Assembly (NCBI GenBank): GCA_945874805.1
Contig: CAMCJI010000008.1
Span: 1-41,453, forward strand
DNA: 41,453 bases
DNA from: Asaia bogorensis
GTDB taxonomy: Bacteria; Pseudomonadota; Alphaproteobacteria; Acetobacterales; Acetobacteraceae
Reading direction: 5' to 3'
Positions 1 to 7,697 of this stretch are shown here, piece after piece. How positions within the stretch are numbered: the first letter of the stretch is position 1; each line of letters starts with the position of its first letter. Under the pieces are notes generated by a model. It worked only from the letters and a program-made list of their open reading frames with translations. It did not search any database and was not told where the DNA came from. A program made the translations under genes and the position numbers.

Positions 1-173
1 TCACGTTCTCGTTCTTCCTCTCCGCCCCGGGGACAACGACCTTGCCGGTTTATATCTTTGGCTTGATCCGCACCGGCCTGACTCCCGCCGTCAACGCCAT
101 CTCGACGATGCTGCTGTTTACCTCGATCACGATCCTGGTCGTCTCCCAGCGCCTGACCCGCGCGAAGTCCTGA
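1..173 (+). CDS. Polyamine-type ABC transporter permease, C-terminal part (PotC/PotI-like)
   Basis: Only the last 56 codons are present; the gene starts before the window. The reading frame begins at base 3 and ends in TGA at 171-173. The tail contains FFLSAPGTTTLPVYIFG, which resembles the end of PotC/YdcV-type inner-membrane permeases of spermidine/putrescine importers, followed by a last hydrophobic segment and a short basic tail. The next gene, 17 bases on, encodes a PotD-like binding protein, which supports the call. Polyamine specificity is inferred from family and from the PuuB-like enzyme two genes downstream. Confidence 0.85.
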   Translation, partial: TFSFFLSAPGTTTLPVYIFGLIRTGLTPAVNAISTMLLFTSITILVVSQRLTRAKS

Positions 174-190
174 CATCACACGGAGGTTTC

Positions 191-1237
191 ATGTTCCGCC
201 GCTTGTTGCTCGCCGCCACCATCGCCCTCGCCCCCGCACTCGTCCCCGGCATTGCCGCGGCCCAGAGCAAGGAACTCAAGCTCTTCAACTGGTCCAACTA
301 CATGCCGCCCGACCTGCTCAAGCGATTCGAGGCTGAGACCGGCATCAAGGTGACGGTCGACAGCTATGACTCCAACGAGTCGATGCTGGCCAAGCTTCAG
401 GCCGGCGGCTCCGGCTACGACCTCGTCGTGCCCACCGGCCCGACCCTGAGAAACATGGTGCGCGACGGCATGCTGCTGCCGATCGACGCCTCCAAGCTTC
501 CCAACTTCAAGAACGTCGGCGCCCCGTTCGACAAGCCCGACTTCGACCCGCAACGCACCTATTCCGTCCCCTACATGTGGGGCACCACCGGCATCGCCTA
601 CGACACCGCGGTGACCGGGGGTAAGCTTGATGACAGCTGGAAGGTGCTCTTCGACCCGCCAGCCTCGCTCGTGGGCAAGATCGGCATGCTGAACGCACCT
701 GGCGAGGCCTGGAACTCGACCGCGCACTACCTCGGCATCGACCGCTGCACCGAAAAGCCCGACGACGCCCAGCGCATCTATGACGCATTGGCCAAGCAGA
801 AGGCGGCCGTTGCCATCTACTCCTCCAACGCCACGGCGGACCGGGTGGTGGCCGGCGAGGTCTCGATGCAGCAGATGTGGAACGGCGCCTATCGCCGGGC
901 CAAGGCGCGCAAGGCCTCCCTGGAGTGGATCTACCCCAAGGAGGGCCTGGATTCCTGGGCGGACAACTTCGCCGTGCCCAAAGGCGCACCGAACCTGGAG
1001 AATGCCAAGACCTTCCTCAACTGGATGATGGAGCCGAAGAACATTGCGGAGGCCTCCAACTTCCTCGGCTACAACAACGGCATCCCCGCCTCGGCTCCTC
1101 TGCTTGCCGAGGCGCTGCGCAACGAGCCGGCGATCAACACGCCGCCTGAGATGCTGACCCGGCTGCGCCCGGTCGCCACCTGCCCGGCCGGCTCGCTCGA
1201 TCTGCGCGACAAGGTCTGGACTCGCCTTCGCCGATGA
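191..1237 (+). CDS. Periplasmic polyamine-binding protein (PotD/PotF-like)
   Basis: 348 residues, the usual size for the PotD family. It should bind putrescine or spermidine in the periplasm and deliver it to the permeases encoded just upstream. A Sec-type signal peptide spans about residues 1-24, ending AAA before QSKELK. The mature protein begins LKLFNWSNYMPPDLLKRFE, the typical opening of this family, followed by GGSGYDLVVPTGP. A good ribosome site (ACGGAGG, about 180-186) sits just before ATG 191. The stop overlaps the next start (ATGA at 1234-1237), so the two are probably translationally coupled. The ligand is inferred; related proteins also bind other cationic amines. Confidence 0.88.
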   Translation: MFRRLLLAATIALAPALVPGIAAAQSKELKLFNWSNYMPPDLLKRFEAETGIKVTVDSYDSNESMLAKLQAGGSGYDLVVPTGPTLRNMVRDGMLLPIDASKLPNFKNVGAPFDKPDFDPQRTYSVPYMWGTTGIAYDTAVTGGKLDDSWKVLFDPPASLVGKIGMLNAPGEAWNSTAHYLGIDRCTEKPDDAQRIYDALAKQKAAVAIYSSNATADRVVAGEVSMQQMWNGAYRRAKARKASLEWIYPKEGLDSWADNFAVPKGAPNLENAKTFLNWMMEPKNIAEASNFLGYNNGIPASAPLLAEALRNEPAINTPPEMLTRLRPVATCPAGSLDLRDKVWTRLRR

Positions 1238-2526
1238 TGGGGCCGATGAGCGGCTACACGGACAACCACTACGTCCGAACGACCGACCTCGGGGTGCGGC
1301 ACGCCGCCCTCGAGGGCGAGACGCAGGCGGAAGTCTGCGTCATCGGCGGCGGCATGGCGGGGCTGGCGACGGCGCTGGACCTCGCCGAGCGGGGTCGGTC
1401 GGTGGTGCTGCTGGAGCGCCACCGCGTCGGCTTCGGCGCCTCCGGCCGCAACGGCGGCTTCGTCGTGCCAGGCTATCCCACCCGCCCGGCCGACCTCGCC
1501 GCCATGGTGGGGCTGGCCGATGCGCGGGAGCTCTACACCCTCACACGCGGCGCGCTCGCCCTCATCCTGCGCCGCATCGCCGAGTACGGCATCGATGTGG
1601 GCGAGCTTGTGCATGGCCGCCTGCTGTTCGCCATGGCCGAGGACGGCGAGGCGATGGCCGAAAACGCCGACTACATGGCCAAGAGCTTCGCCAAGGAGCT
1701 CCAGGTCTGGTCGCCCGCCACCGTGCGCCAGCAGCTCGCCACCACCCGCTATTCCGACGGCTCGCTCGACCCGGAGGCCTTCAGCCTCGACCCGCTCAAG
1801 CTCGTGCGCGGCACGGCCCGCGCGCTCGCCAGCCGCGGCGGACGCATCCATGAGGATACGCCGGCGACCCGGCTGCGCCGCGCCGGCGGCCGACAGATCG
1901 TGCTCACCCCGCGCGGCCGCGTCGTCTGCGACCATGTGGTGATGGCCAGCGGCGGCTACGGCGGCATGCTGGATTGGAAGGTCGGCATGGCGACCATCCC
2001 GGTGCCGACCTATGTCATGGTTACCGAACCGCTCGGCGACAATCTGCGCAACATCATCGGCACCAAGCATTCGCTGGCCGACCGCAGCTTCGCCACCAAC
2101 TACTATCGCCCGCTGGCCGACGGGCGGGTGCTGTGGGGCGGGCGCGTCGCCACCCTGAAGACCAGCCCGGAGCGGATGCGCGAGTCGCTGCATCGCGACA
2201 TGGCCTGGTTCTATCCCGACCTCGCGAAGGTGAAAGTGGACATCGCCTGGGGCGGCCTGATGCCCTATCTTCGCCACCGCATGCCGATGATCGGCGCGAT
2301 CGGCGAAGGCCGCTGGGTCGCCACAGGCTTCGGCGGGCTCGGCATGGGCATCACCACCATGGCGGGCAGCCTCATCGCCGCGGCGATCACCGAGGGCGAC
2401 ACCCGCTGGCAGCTTTTCCGCCGCTTCGGCCTGCCCTTTGCCGGCGGCCCAATCGGCCGCGCTCCGGCGCTGATGATCTACTGGGCACACCAGGCGCGCG
2501 GCCGGCTAGCGCGCCGAACAGCCTGA
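1234..2526 (+). CDS. FAD-dependent oxidoreductase, PuuB-like (gamma-glutamylputrescine oxidase family)
   Basis: 430 residues, DAO (D-amino-acid oxidase) fold. The N-terminal Rossmann motif is VIGGGMAGLATALDLAERG at about 37-54, with the ribose-binding Glu near 61 and GASGRNGGF at 68-76, a signature of the PuuB/OrdL group. A C-terminal FAD-binding segment contains ATGFGGLGMG. PuuB oxidises gamma-glutamylputrescine in putrescine breakdown. Overlap with the polyamine-binding protein gene supports an amine substrate. No PuuA, PuuC or PuuD is visible, so direct oxidation of another amine is possible. A second ATG five codons in (1246) could be the true start. Confidence 0.82.
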   Translation: MMGPMSGYTDNHYVRTTDLGVRHAALEGETQAEVCVIGGGMAGLATALDLAERGRSVVLLERHRVGFGASGRNGGFVVPGYPTRPADLAAMVGLADARELYTLTRGALALILRRIAEYGIDVGELVHGRLLFAMAEDGEAMAENADYMAKSFAKELQVWSPATVRQQLATTRYSDGSLDPEAFSLDPLKLVRGTARALASRGGRIHEDTPATRLRRAGGRQIVLTPRGRVVCDHVVMASGGYGGMLDWKVGMATIPVPTYVMVTEPLGDNLRNIIGTKHSLADRSFATNYYRPLADGRVLWGGRVATLKTSPERMRESLHRDMAWFYPDLAKVKVDIAWGGLMPYLRHRMPMIGAIGEGRWVATGFGGLGMGITTMAGSLIAAAITEGDTRWQLFRRFGLPFAGGPIGRAPALMIYWAHQARGRLARRTA

Positions 2527-2552
2527 AGCGTGACGGTTGCGGCTGGCGGGCA

Positions 2553-2566
2553 GGGCTGGTCAGCCC
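2553..2566. terminator. Small hairpin between convergent genes
   Basis: GGGCTG at 2553-2558 and CAGCCC at 2561-2566 form a 6-bp stem with a 2-base gap (more realistically 5 bp with a 4-base loop). It lies between the PuuB-like gene and the convergent cupin gene and overlaps the cupin stop codon. There is no T-run on either side, so a role as a bidirectional terminator is only plausible. Confidence 0.3.
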
Positions 2567-2901
2567 GGCTTGAACACAGCAAAGAATTTCCGCACATCGA
2601 CCAATGTCTGCCAGGTGCCGACGAAGCCGTTGGGGATCACAAACGTGTCGCCGGCCCGATAAAGCTCGGCATGTCCTGCCGCATCCACAAGCCGAACCTC
2701 GCCCTCCAGCAGCACGCACAACTCGTCCATCGTATAGCTGATCGGCGCCGGCGCGCCCGCCAAAGCAGACCAGAAGCCGGTCTTGAACGCTCCGGATGGA
2801 TCGCGGTACAGCACGCGGCTGGTCACCCTCGCCCCTTCATCGGGCGTCTGCGCCCGATCAAACCGCACGCTGCTTACCACTCCTGCGACGGCATCGCTCA
2901 T
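2560..2901 (-). CDS. Small cupin-domain protein (Cupin_3 / DUF861 type)
   Basis: 113 residues, a single cupin barrel. The second cupin motif region reads YRAGDTFVIPNGFVGTWQTL (about 81-100), then VRKFFAVF, typical of the Cupin_3 family that includes ureidoglycine aminohydrolase-like and ethanolamine-utilisation-like cupins. ATG at 2901 is chosen over the longer frame because a near-consensus AGGAGG lies 6 bases upstream and the extra N-terminal residues look non-coding. Such single-domain cupins often accompany PuuB/OrdL-like oxidoreductases, and this one is convergent with one. No signal peptide is visible. The reaction, if any, is unknown. Confidence 0.82.
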   Translation of the reverse strand: MSDAVAGVVSSVRFDRAQTPDEGARVTSRVLYRDPSGAFKTGFWSALAGAPAPISYTMDELCVLLEGEVRLVDAAGHAELYRAGDTFVIPNGFVGTWQTLVDVRKFFAVFKPG

Positions 2902-2949
2902 GTCGGGCCTCCTATGGTTGGGTTGAAGAGATTCTCTGATCGATCTGAA

Positions 2950-2961
2950 GTTTGGCCAAAC
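2950..2961. promoter_or_regulatory. 12-bp perfect palindrome upstream of the cupin gene
   Basis: GTTTGGCCAAAC is perfectly self-complementary and lies 49 bases upstream of the cupin start, in a non-coding stretch (2902-3074) richer in A/T than its surroundings. It could be an operator for the cupin gene. A similar string, TTGGCCAAA, occurs at 7609 in the TauA-like promoter. No regulator can be assigned. Confidence 0.3.
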
Positions 2962-2981
2962 CGTGCAGATACGCAATACGT

Positions 2982-2999
2982 CGGGGCCATTTTGCCCCG
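2982..2999 (-). terminator. Possible terminator hairpin after the phn operon
   Basis: CGGGGC, a 6-base loop and GCCCCG form a perfect 6-bp stem about 75 bases downstream of the last phnE stop. No U-tract follows on the minus strand, so this is weak. Confidence 0.3.
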
Positions 3000-3074
3000 T
3001 TGCGGGCACGCCCCGGCCAAGATGCCGCCAGCGCCCGATAAGTGGTCGGCGACGAGTGACTTGTAACGGCCAAC

Positions 3075-3923
3075 CTACGCGCGTCCGCCGATCATCCCCC
3101 GGCGCAGGCGGTGCGAAATCGCATCTATTATCGCCACCGTGATCAGGATCAGGATGATGATGAAACACGCCTGGTCCCAGTCGTTGATGCGGATACGGTC
3201 AGAGAGCAGTTGCCCGATCCCGCCGGCGCCAACCACGCCCAGGATGGAGGCGGACCGCGTGTTTGACTCAAAGAAATACAGGATGTTGGAGATCATGACC
3301 GGCATGACCTGCGGGACCATGCCAAACCGCAGGGTCTGAATCGAACCCGCGCCAGTCGCGCGCACCCCCTCGATCTGCTTGCGGTCGGCGTTCTCGATCG
3401 CTTCTCCGAACAATTTGGCCAGCACGCCCACATCGGCCGCGGCGATGGCCAGCAGGCCAGCGAACGGGCCAAGACCGACCACATTCACGAAGATCAAGGC
3501 CCAGATCAGCGTATCGATGCTCCGAATGCCGTCCATGCCGCGCCGGATCATGAAGTGGGGCAGGGCCAGGCGCACCACGTTGCATGCGGCCAGGAAGCCC
3601 AGCGGAATCGCCAGCACAACCCCGAGCAACGTCCCGAAGAACGCCATGGCCAGTGTTTCGGCCAAGCCTTCCAGAAAATCCAGCAGCCAGCCGCCATGGC
3701 TCGGCGGGAACATGAATCCCACCAGCCAACCCAGCCGTTCCGCGCCCGACCAGAGGCGGCCGACGTCGAGCATGCCCGTCCGCCACATCGCGCCCACAAC
3801 CGCGAGGCAGAATCCTCCCCAGACGAGCCAGACCAGGATCTGCCGAATGGCCGAAGGCCCGCGCAGTGCGGGATTCGCCGCCAGCAGGGCCGGCAGCGCA
3901 TCGACGGGGACCGGCTGGCTCAT
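3075..3923 (-). CDS. phnE: Phosphonate-type ABC transporter permease (PhnE), second copy
   Basis: 282 residues. Inner-membrane permease of a phosphonate/phosphite-type importer. The EAA-type ATPase-contact loop reads GEAIENADRKQIEGVRATGA and is followed by FGMVPQVMP. The SNILYFFESNTRSASILGVVGAGGIGQLL stretch (given here as a PhnE hallmark region, about residues 212-240) precedes the last membrane helices. ATG 3923 overlaps the stop of the preceding permease (TGA at 3922-3920), giving a 4-base coupling. A much longer in-frame extension exists but runs through the other permease gene and is rejected. Having two PhnE permeases side by side is common in alphaproteobacteria and suggests a heterodimeric channel. 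Confidence 0.92.
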   Translation of the reverse strand: MSQPVPVDALPALLAANPALRGPSAIRQILVWLVWGGFCLAVVGAMWRTGMLDVGRLWSGAERLGWLVGFMFPPSHGGWLLDFLEGLAETLAMAFFGTLLGVVLAIPLGFLAACNVVRLALPHFMIRRGMDGIRSIDTLIWALIFVNVVGLGPFAGLLAIAAADVGVLAKLFGEAIENADRKQIEGVRATGAGSIQTLRFGMVPQVMPVMISNILYFFESNTRSASILGVVGAGGIGQLLSDRIRINDWDQACFIIILILITVAIIDAISHRLRRGMIGGRA

Positions 3924-4795
3924 CGCAATGCCTCCCGGCCAATCAGGGCATGGCGCAGCCGTTCGCTCAGCAAGTCGATGAGGGTGACGGTCACCATCAG
4001 CATCAGAACGATGGCGCTGATGTCCTGGTAGATGAACTGGCGGATCACCAGGTACAATTCCTGCCCGATGCCGCCTGCGCCGACGAAGCCGATGATGGCG
4101 GCGCCGCGTACGTTCATTTCGAAGCGCAGCAGTGCGTAGCTCAGGAAGTTGGGCAGAACCTGCGGGATGACAGCGAAGCGGATGATCTGTACCCAGCCGG
4201 CGCCTCCCGCGCGCAGCCCTTCGCGCGGACCCTCGTCGATATTCTCGATGACTTCGGCGAACAGCTTGCCCAGAGCCCCAACGGTGTGGATCGCGATTGC
4301 CAGCACGCCCGCCAACGGGCCGATGCCAAATGCGAAAACGAACATCAGCGCATAGACCAATTCCGGTACCGAGCGCGCGATCTCCAGCGTCCGTCTGGCC
4401 AGGAAGTATGGCACGTCCCCAGCACCCAGATTGCGCGAAGCGACCAGCGCCAGCACGAAGCCGCCGAGTGTTCCCAGGACGGTGGCGAGGAAGCCGATGA
4501 CGATCGTATCGCCGATCAGCCCCAGCCACTTCCAGAAGCCCCAGTACCATTCATGGAGGTCGGCCAGGAGGCCGTCGCCGGTCGCCAGCGGCACGGTGCG
4601 ACCGATGTAGTTGAACAGCCCGTCGATACCCTCGATGAAGCGCAGCGGCTTCACCTCGCCAACCTGAACCGAGGCGGCGAAGGCGAGCATGAACATCACG
4701 GCGAACAGGATTGTGCGGGTTTGGCGCTCGCGGGCCAGGTTGCTCCACTGCGCCTCGACCCTCTTGACCGCAGCATCCGCGGTGCTGATGGACAT
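3920..4795 (-). CDS. phnE: Phosphonate-type ABC transporter permease (PhnE), first copy
   Basis: About 291 residues with several hydrophobic helices. The EAA-type loop is EVIENIDEGPREGLRAGGAG and is followed by FAVIPQVLPNF. The region RGAAIIGFVGAGGIGQEL is shared with the second permease and typical of PhnE. The start is a GTG-ATG pair directly after the phnD stop (TGA, GTG, ATG at 4801-4793); the ATG is chosen and the GTG would add one residue. Gene order phnC-phnD-phnE-phnE matches known phosphonate/phosphite importers. Phosphonate, phosphite or phosphate cannot be told apart from the permease alone. Confidence 0.92.
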   Translation of the reverse strand: MSISTADAAVKRVEAQWSNLARERQTRTILFAVMFMLAFAASVQVGEVKPLRFIEGIDGLFNYIGRTVPLATGDGLLADLHEWYWGFWKWLGLIGDTIVIGFLATVLGTLGGFVLALVASRNLGAGDVPYFLARRTLEIARSVPELVYALMFVFAFGIGPLAGVLAIAIHTVGALGKLFAEVIENIDEGPREGLRAGGAGWVQIIRFAVIPQVLPNFLSYALLRFEMNVRGAAIIGFVGAGGIGQELYLVIRQFIYQDISAIVLMLMVTVTLIDLLSERLRHALIGREALR

Positions 4796-4798
4796 CAC

Positions 4799-5713
4799 TC
4801 AGATACCGCGGCGCGCCCTTTGGTTGTCGCGCACCATACGAACCATCGGTTCGTAGTCGGCATGCGTGACGTCGCGATAGCCGCCGGTCTTGCCGTCGGT
4901 CAGCGATTGCCACGCTTCCGGATCGTCAGTCTTCATCGATACAAAGCTGTCGCGGACCAGTGTGCGGAACGCCTCGGGCGCGTCGGTGCGAACGGTCAGC
5001 GGACTCGAAGGCAGACGCGGTGATTTCCAGATCACGCGGATCGAGCCCTTGGGGATCATGCCCTTGTCCCACATGCGGCTGTAGTTGGTCCGCTCCTCGT
5101 TGTTCCACCACGTTGCAGCGCCGTCGAAGGTGCCGTTCAGCAGCGCGATGATGCTGTTCTCATGGCTGCCGGAAAACGCGGTCGAACTGAAATGCTTTGC
5201 GGGATCATAGCCGGCTTCCTTCATGAAGAAGGCCGGTGCCTGAAACCCGGAGGCGGAGTTGGGATCAGCGAAGGCAAATCGCTTGCCCTTCAGATCGTCC
5301 AGCGATTGATACGGGCTGTCGGACTTGACCACCGCAACCGAGAAGTAACCCAGGTCTCCTGCGAGATCGACGGATCCGAGCAACGGCATGACCTTGCCGC
5401 TCGAGACAATCCAGGCCTGAGCATAGGCGCTCGGGCCAAAATGCGCGATCTGGATCTTGTTGGCGACCATCGCCTCGATCACACCGGCGTAGTCACTGGC
5501 GTTGCGGAAATCGACCTTCACCCCGAACTTCTTTTCCAGATAGGCGACGACGGGGCGGTAGCGGATAACGCGATCGGCCTCATTCTCCGAGGTAACGACG
5601 CCCATTCCGATCGTAGGATAGGCGGCGCGCCAGCCGGCGCCCTGAGCCAGGGCCGGCGCGGCGGGCAGGGCGAGCGCGCTGAGGCTGCCCAGCATGATGC
5701 GGCGTGTGATCAT
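4799..5713 (-). CDS. phnD: Periplasmic phosphonate-type substrate-binding protein (PhnD)
   Basis: 304 residues. The N-terminus MITRRIMLGSLSALALPAAP has a twin-arginine-like pair and a hydrophobic core ending near ALAQ (about 24), so export is by Tat or Sec. Family features include SENEADRVIRYRPVVAYLEK (about 42-61), HFGPSAYAQ and SGSHENSIIALLNGTFDGA. PhnD binds phosphonates or related P compounds and feeds the PhnE permeases. It sits 24 bases after phnC and is adjacent to phnE, so the four genes form one transcript. No C-P lyase, phosphonatase or phosphite dehydrogenase gene is in the window. Confidence 0.92.
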   Translation of the reverse strand: MITRRIMLGSLSALALPAAPALAQGAGWRAAYPTIGMGVVTSENEADRVIRYRPVVAYLEKKFGVKVDFRNASDYAGVIEAMVANKIQIAHFGPSAYAQAWIVSSGKVMPLLGSVDLAGDLGYFSVAVVKSDSPYQSLDDLKGKRFAFADPNSASGFQAPAFFMKEAGYDPAKHFSSTAFSGSHENSIIALLNGTFDGAATWWNNEERTNYSRMWDKGMIPKGSIRVIWKSPRLPSSPLTVRTDAPEAFRTLVRDSFVSMKTDDPEAWQSLTDGKTGGYRDVTHADYEPMVRMVRDNQRARRGI

Positions 5714-5737
5714 CAGTCGATATCCCCGTCTTGTTTG

Positions 5738-6526
5738 CTATTCCGCAGCCAGCGGTAGTCCGGTCGACGTCATGGATTCCTCGAACGCCCCGTCCTCGAC
5801 ACCGTAGACGGCGCGGGCTTCGGCACTGGTCAGGCGTTCCGGCGGTCCGTCGAACACGACCCGGCCGTCGGCCATGGCGATCAACCGGTCACAATAGGCA
5901 CGGGCCGTGTCCAGCGTGTGCAGGTTCGCCAGGACGGTGATGCCGTCCTCCTGGTTGATGCGGCGCAGCGCGTCCATCACGACGGTGGCGTTGCGCGGGT
6001 CCAACGATGCGATCGGTTCGTCTGCGAGCAGGATGCGGGGCCGCTGCATCAGGGCTCGGGCGATGGCGACGCGCTGCATCTGCCCGCCTGACAGCGTCTC
6101 GGCCCGTTGCAACGCCTGGTCGACAACGTCGAGGCGGTGCAGCGCACGGATCGCGTCTTCCCGATCGTGGCGGGGGAAGCGCTTGAACAGGGAGGGCATC
6201 AACGCTGTGCCATTCAGCCGGCCCAGCATGACATTGGTGATGACGTCGAGGCGGGGGACCAGGTGAAACTGCTGGAAGATCATGCCGCAACGGGCGCGCC
6301 AGGTGAGCAGGTCCCGGCCGCTGAGCGCGGTGACGTCGGTGCCTTCCCACAGGACCCGGCCGGCAGTGGGCTCGGCCAGGCGGTTGATCAGGCGGAGCAG
6401 GGTCGACTTGCCGGCACCCGACCGACCGATCACGCCAACAAACTGCCCGGACTCGATCGACAGACTGACCTTGTCCACGGCGCGGACGGTGCCGAAATGC
6501 TTGGAGAGACCATCGAGTGTCAGCAT
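5738..6526 (-). CDS. phnC: Phosphonate-type ABC transporter ATPase (PhnC)
   Basis: 262 residues from the ATG at 6526. Walker A is GRSGAGKS (34-41), the Q-loop region is IFQQFHLV, the signature is LSGGQ (145-149) and Walker B is ILLADEP (165-171), with D-loop ASLDP. The ATPase powers uptake by PhnD/PhnE. An in-frame GTG upstream (6664) would add 46 residues that match nothing in the family, and its Shine-Dalgarno is too far away, so the shorter start is preferred. The start has only a weak ribosome site. The 245 bases between this start and the gntR stop hold a CCCCGC...GCGGGG inverted repeat (about 6677-6708) but no convincing promoter. Confidence 0.9.
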   Translation of the reverse strand: MLTLDGLSKHFGTVRAVDKVSLSIESGQFVGVIGRSGAGKSTLLRLINRLAEPTAGRVLWEGTDVTALSGRDLLTWRARCGMIFQQFHLVPRLDVITNVMLGRLNGTALMPSLFKRFPRHDREDAIRALHRLDVVDQALQRAETLSGGQMQRVAIARALMQRPRILLADEPIASLDPRNATVVMDALRRINQEDGITVLANLHTLDTARAYCDRLIAMADGRVVFDGPPERLTSAEARAVYGVEDGAFEESMTSTGLPLAAE

Positions 6527-6771
6527 GCAGCGCTCGCCGTCGCCCCCCTTGTCGGAAGCTGCCCTACTAGTGGCGAGGCATGACCTGCGTATTGCGATTG
6601 AGTGACGGTACGATGAACACGCGACGAATCTGCCCGGCTCCCAGAGACCTGAATTGCCTGACACGGGTGCGTTCCCCGCGAATCCTCCTTGGCTGGAAAG
6701 CGGGGGGACCCATGAAGGCGCTCATTCTGACGCCGGCGGCGCAATCAAACTGGCGGCCCGATCGAAACCGC

Positions 6772-7527
6772 TCAGATCGGCCGGCCGACCAGCCGGTCCT
6801 CCACCTTCTGCAGATGCCGGCTCATCGCATCCGCGGCATTGACCGATTCGCGGTGAGCGATCGCGTCGGCAATCCGGTCGTGGTCCTCGAAACTGTGATG
6901 CGTCGGCGCCGGGCGGTCCCCTTCCGGCCGTGGGCGCCCCCAGGTGACAGCGCGGCGCACGGCGTTCAACGTGTCCAGCAGCGCTAGCAGCACCGGATTG
7001 GCCGCCGCCTTGGCGATGCAGTGGTGGAACCGGGCGTCATAGGCCTCATAATCGCGCCAGGTCGCAGCGGAGCGGCAGGCGAGGTTGAGCGCCTTGAGTT
7101 CTGCGATTTCCCCTGCGGTGCCGTTCAATGCCGCCAGCCGGGCCAGTTCCGGCTCCAACGCGATTCGGGCGCGCATCATCTGGATCGGATTCGACCGCTC
7201 GGCCAACTCGGCGACATCGAGCATCTGCGGCGGTTTGGGGCCGACGAACGTGCCCTTGCCCACCCGGCGCCACAGCTGGCCCTGGCGCTCGAGCACGGCG
7301 AGACCCTTGCGCAGTTCTGCCCGGCTGATGCCCAGGCTGGCCGCCATTTCCCGCTCATTCGGCAGACGGCCATCAGGCGGTAGATCGGCCGCATCCAGAT
7401 AGGCGCGTAACGCCTCGATCAGATCATCGCCGGTTAGGTTGGCCTGTGCTGCGTCCAAGTACTTCGCCTCGGTTGTGGAGCAATCGGTCATACCATGCGC
7501 CGCACTGGTTGCAAACCATTGGCTCAT
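6772..7527 (-). CDS. GntR-family transcriptional regulator, FadR subfamily
   Basis: Up to 251 residues. An N-terminal winged helix-turn-helix (about 40-98) contains PNEREMAASLGISRAELRKG and the wing RRVGKGTFVG. An all-helical FCD effector domain (about 115-245) carries the usual Asp and three His positions (YDARFHHCI, DHDRIADAIAH, MSRHLQKV), consistent with binding a metal-coordinated small carboxylate. The gene is divergent from the TauA-like operon and lies upstream of phnC in the same direction. It most likely controls the divergent catabolic operon. The start is uncertain: ATG 7527 has no clear ribosome site, and ATG 7491 (239 residues) is an alternative that would leave an operator-like site (7506-7518) outside the gene. 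Confidence 0.88.
   Translation of the reverse strand: MSQWFATSAAHGMTDCSTTEAKYLDAAQANLTGDDLIEALRAYLDAADLPPDGRLPNEREMAASLGISRAELRKGLAVLERQGQLWRRVGKGTFVGPKPPQMLDVAELAERSNPIQMMRARIALEPELARLAALNGTAGEIAELKALNLACRSAATWRDYEAYDARFHHCIAKAAANPVLLALLDTLNAVRRAVTWGRPRPEGDRPAPTHHSFEDHDRIADAIAHRESVNAADAMSRHLQKVEDRLVGRPI
7485..7518. promoter_or_regulatory. Two operator-like sites for the FadR-type regulator
   Basis: TGGTT-GCA-AACCA at 7506-7518 is a perfect inverted repeat with 5-bp arms and a 3-base centre. CGGTCATACCA at 7485-7495 fits the same GGT-N3-ACC pattern. FadR-subfamily regulators are known to prefer TNGTNNNACNA-like sites. The sites lie at the 5' end of the gntR gene, where binding could cause autoregulation. 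This is inference from pattern and position. Confidence 0.5.
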
Positions 7528-7580
7528 TGGTTGCAGGGGGAGAGCAAGATTGAACCCTGTTCCGCCTCCTCAGAACGGTC

Positions 7581-7609
7581 TTGACACAACCAATCCGATC
7601 ATTTGTATT
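7581..7609 (+). promoter_or_regulatory. Sigma70-type promoter of the TauA-like catabolic operon
   Basis: TTGACA at 7581-7586 matches the -35 consensus fully. A 17-base spacer leads to TGTATT at 7604-7609 (4 of 6 for the -10). CCAAT (7590-7594) and ATTGG (7607-7611) form an inverted repeat around and into the -10. AACCGCGGTT (7616-7625) is a perfect palindrome near the expected start of transcription. Both are candidate repressor contacts. The first gene starts 89 bases downstream. Confidence 0.6.
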
Positions 7610-7697
7610 GGCCAAAACCGCGGTTGGTTCGCGCGTCTCAGGACGCTCGAGTGAGGGCTGCAGGCCGAAAAACAGGTCAGATTCGGGGAGACAACAT

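Noticed and set aside
1069-2490. 473-codon open frame on the minus strand opposite the PuuB-like gene
   Set aside because: Shadow of a GC-rich gene: no domain motifs and low-complexity Ala/Gly/His/Arg composition, while the plus strand encodes a clear FAD enzyme.
3866-5023. 385-codon plus-strand frame across phnE and phnD
   Set aside because: It runs antisense to three well-supported overlapping phn genes and has no recognisable motifs.
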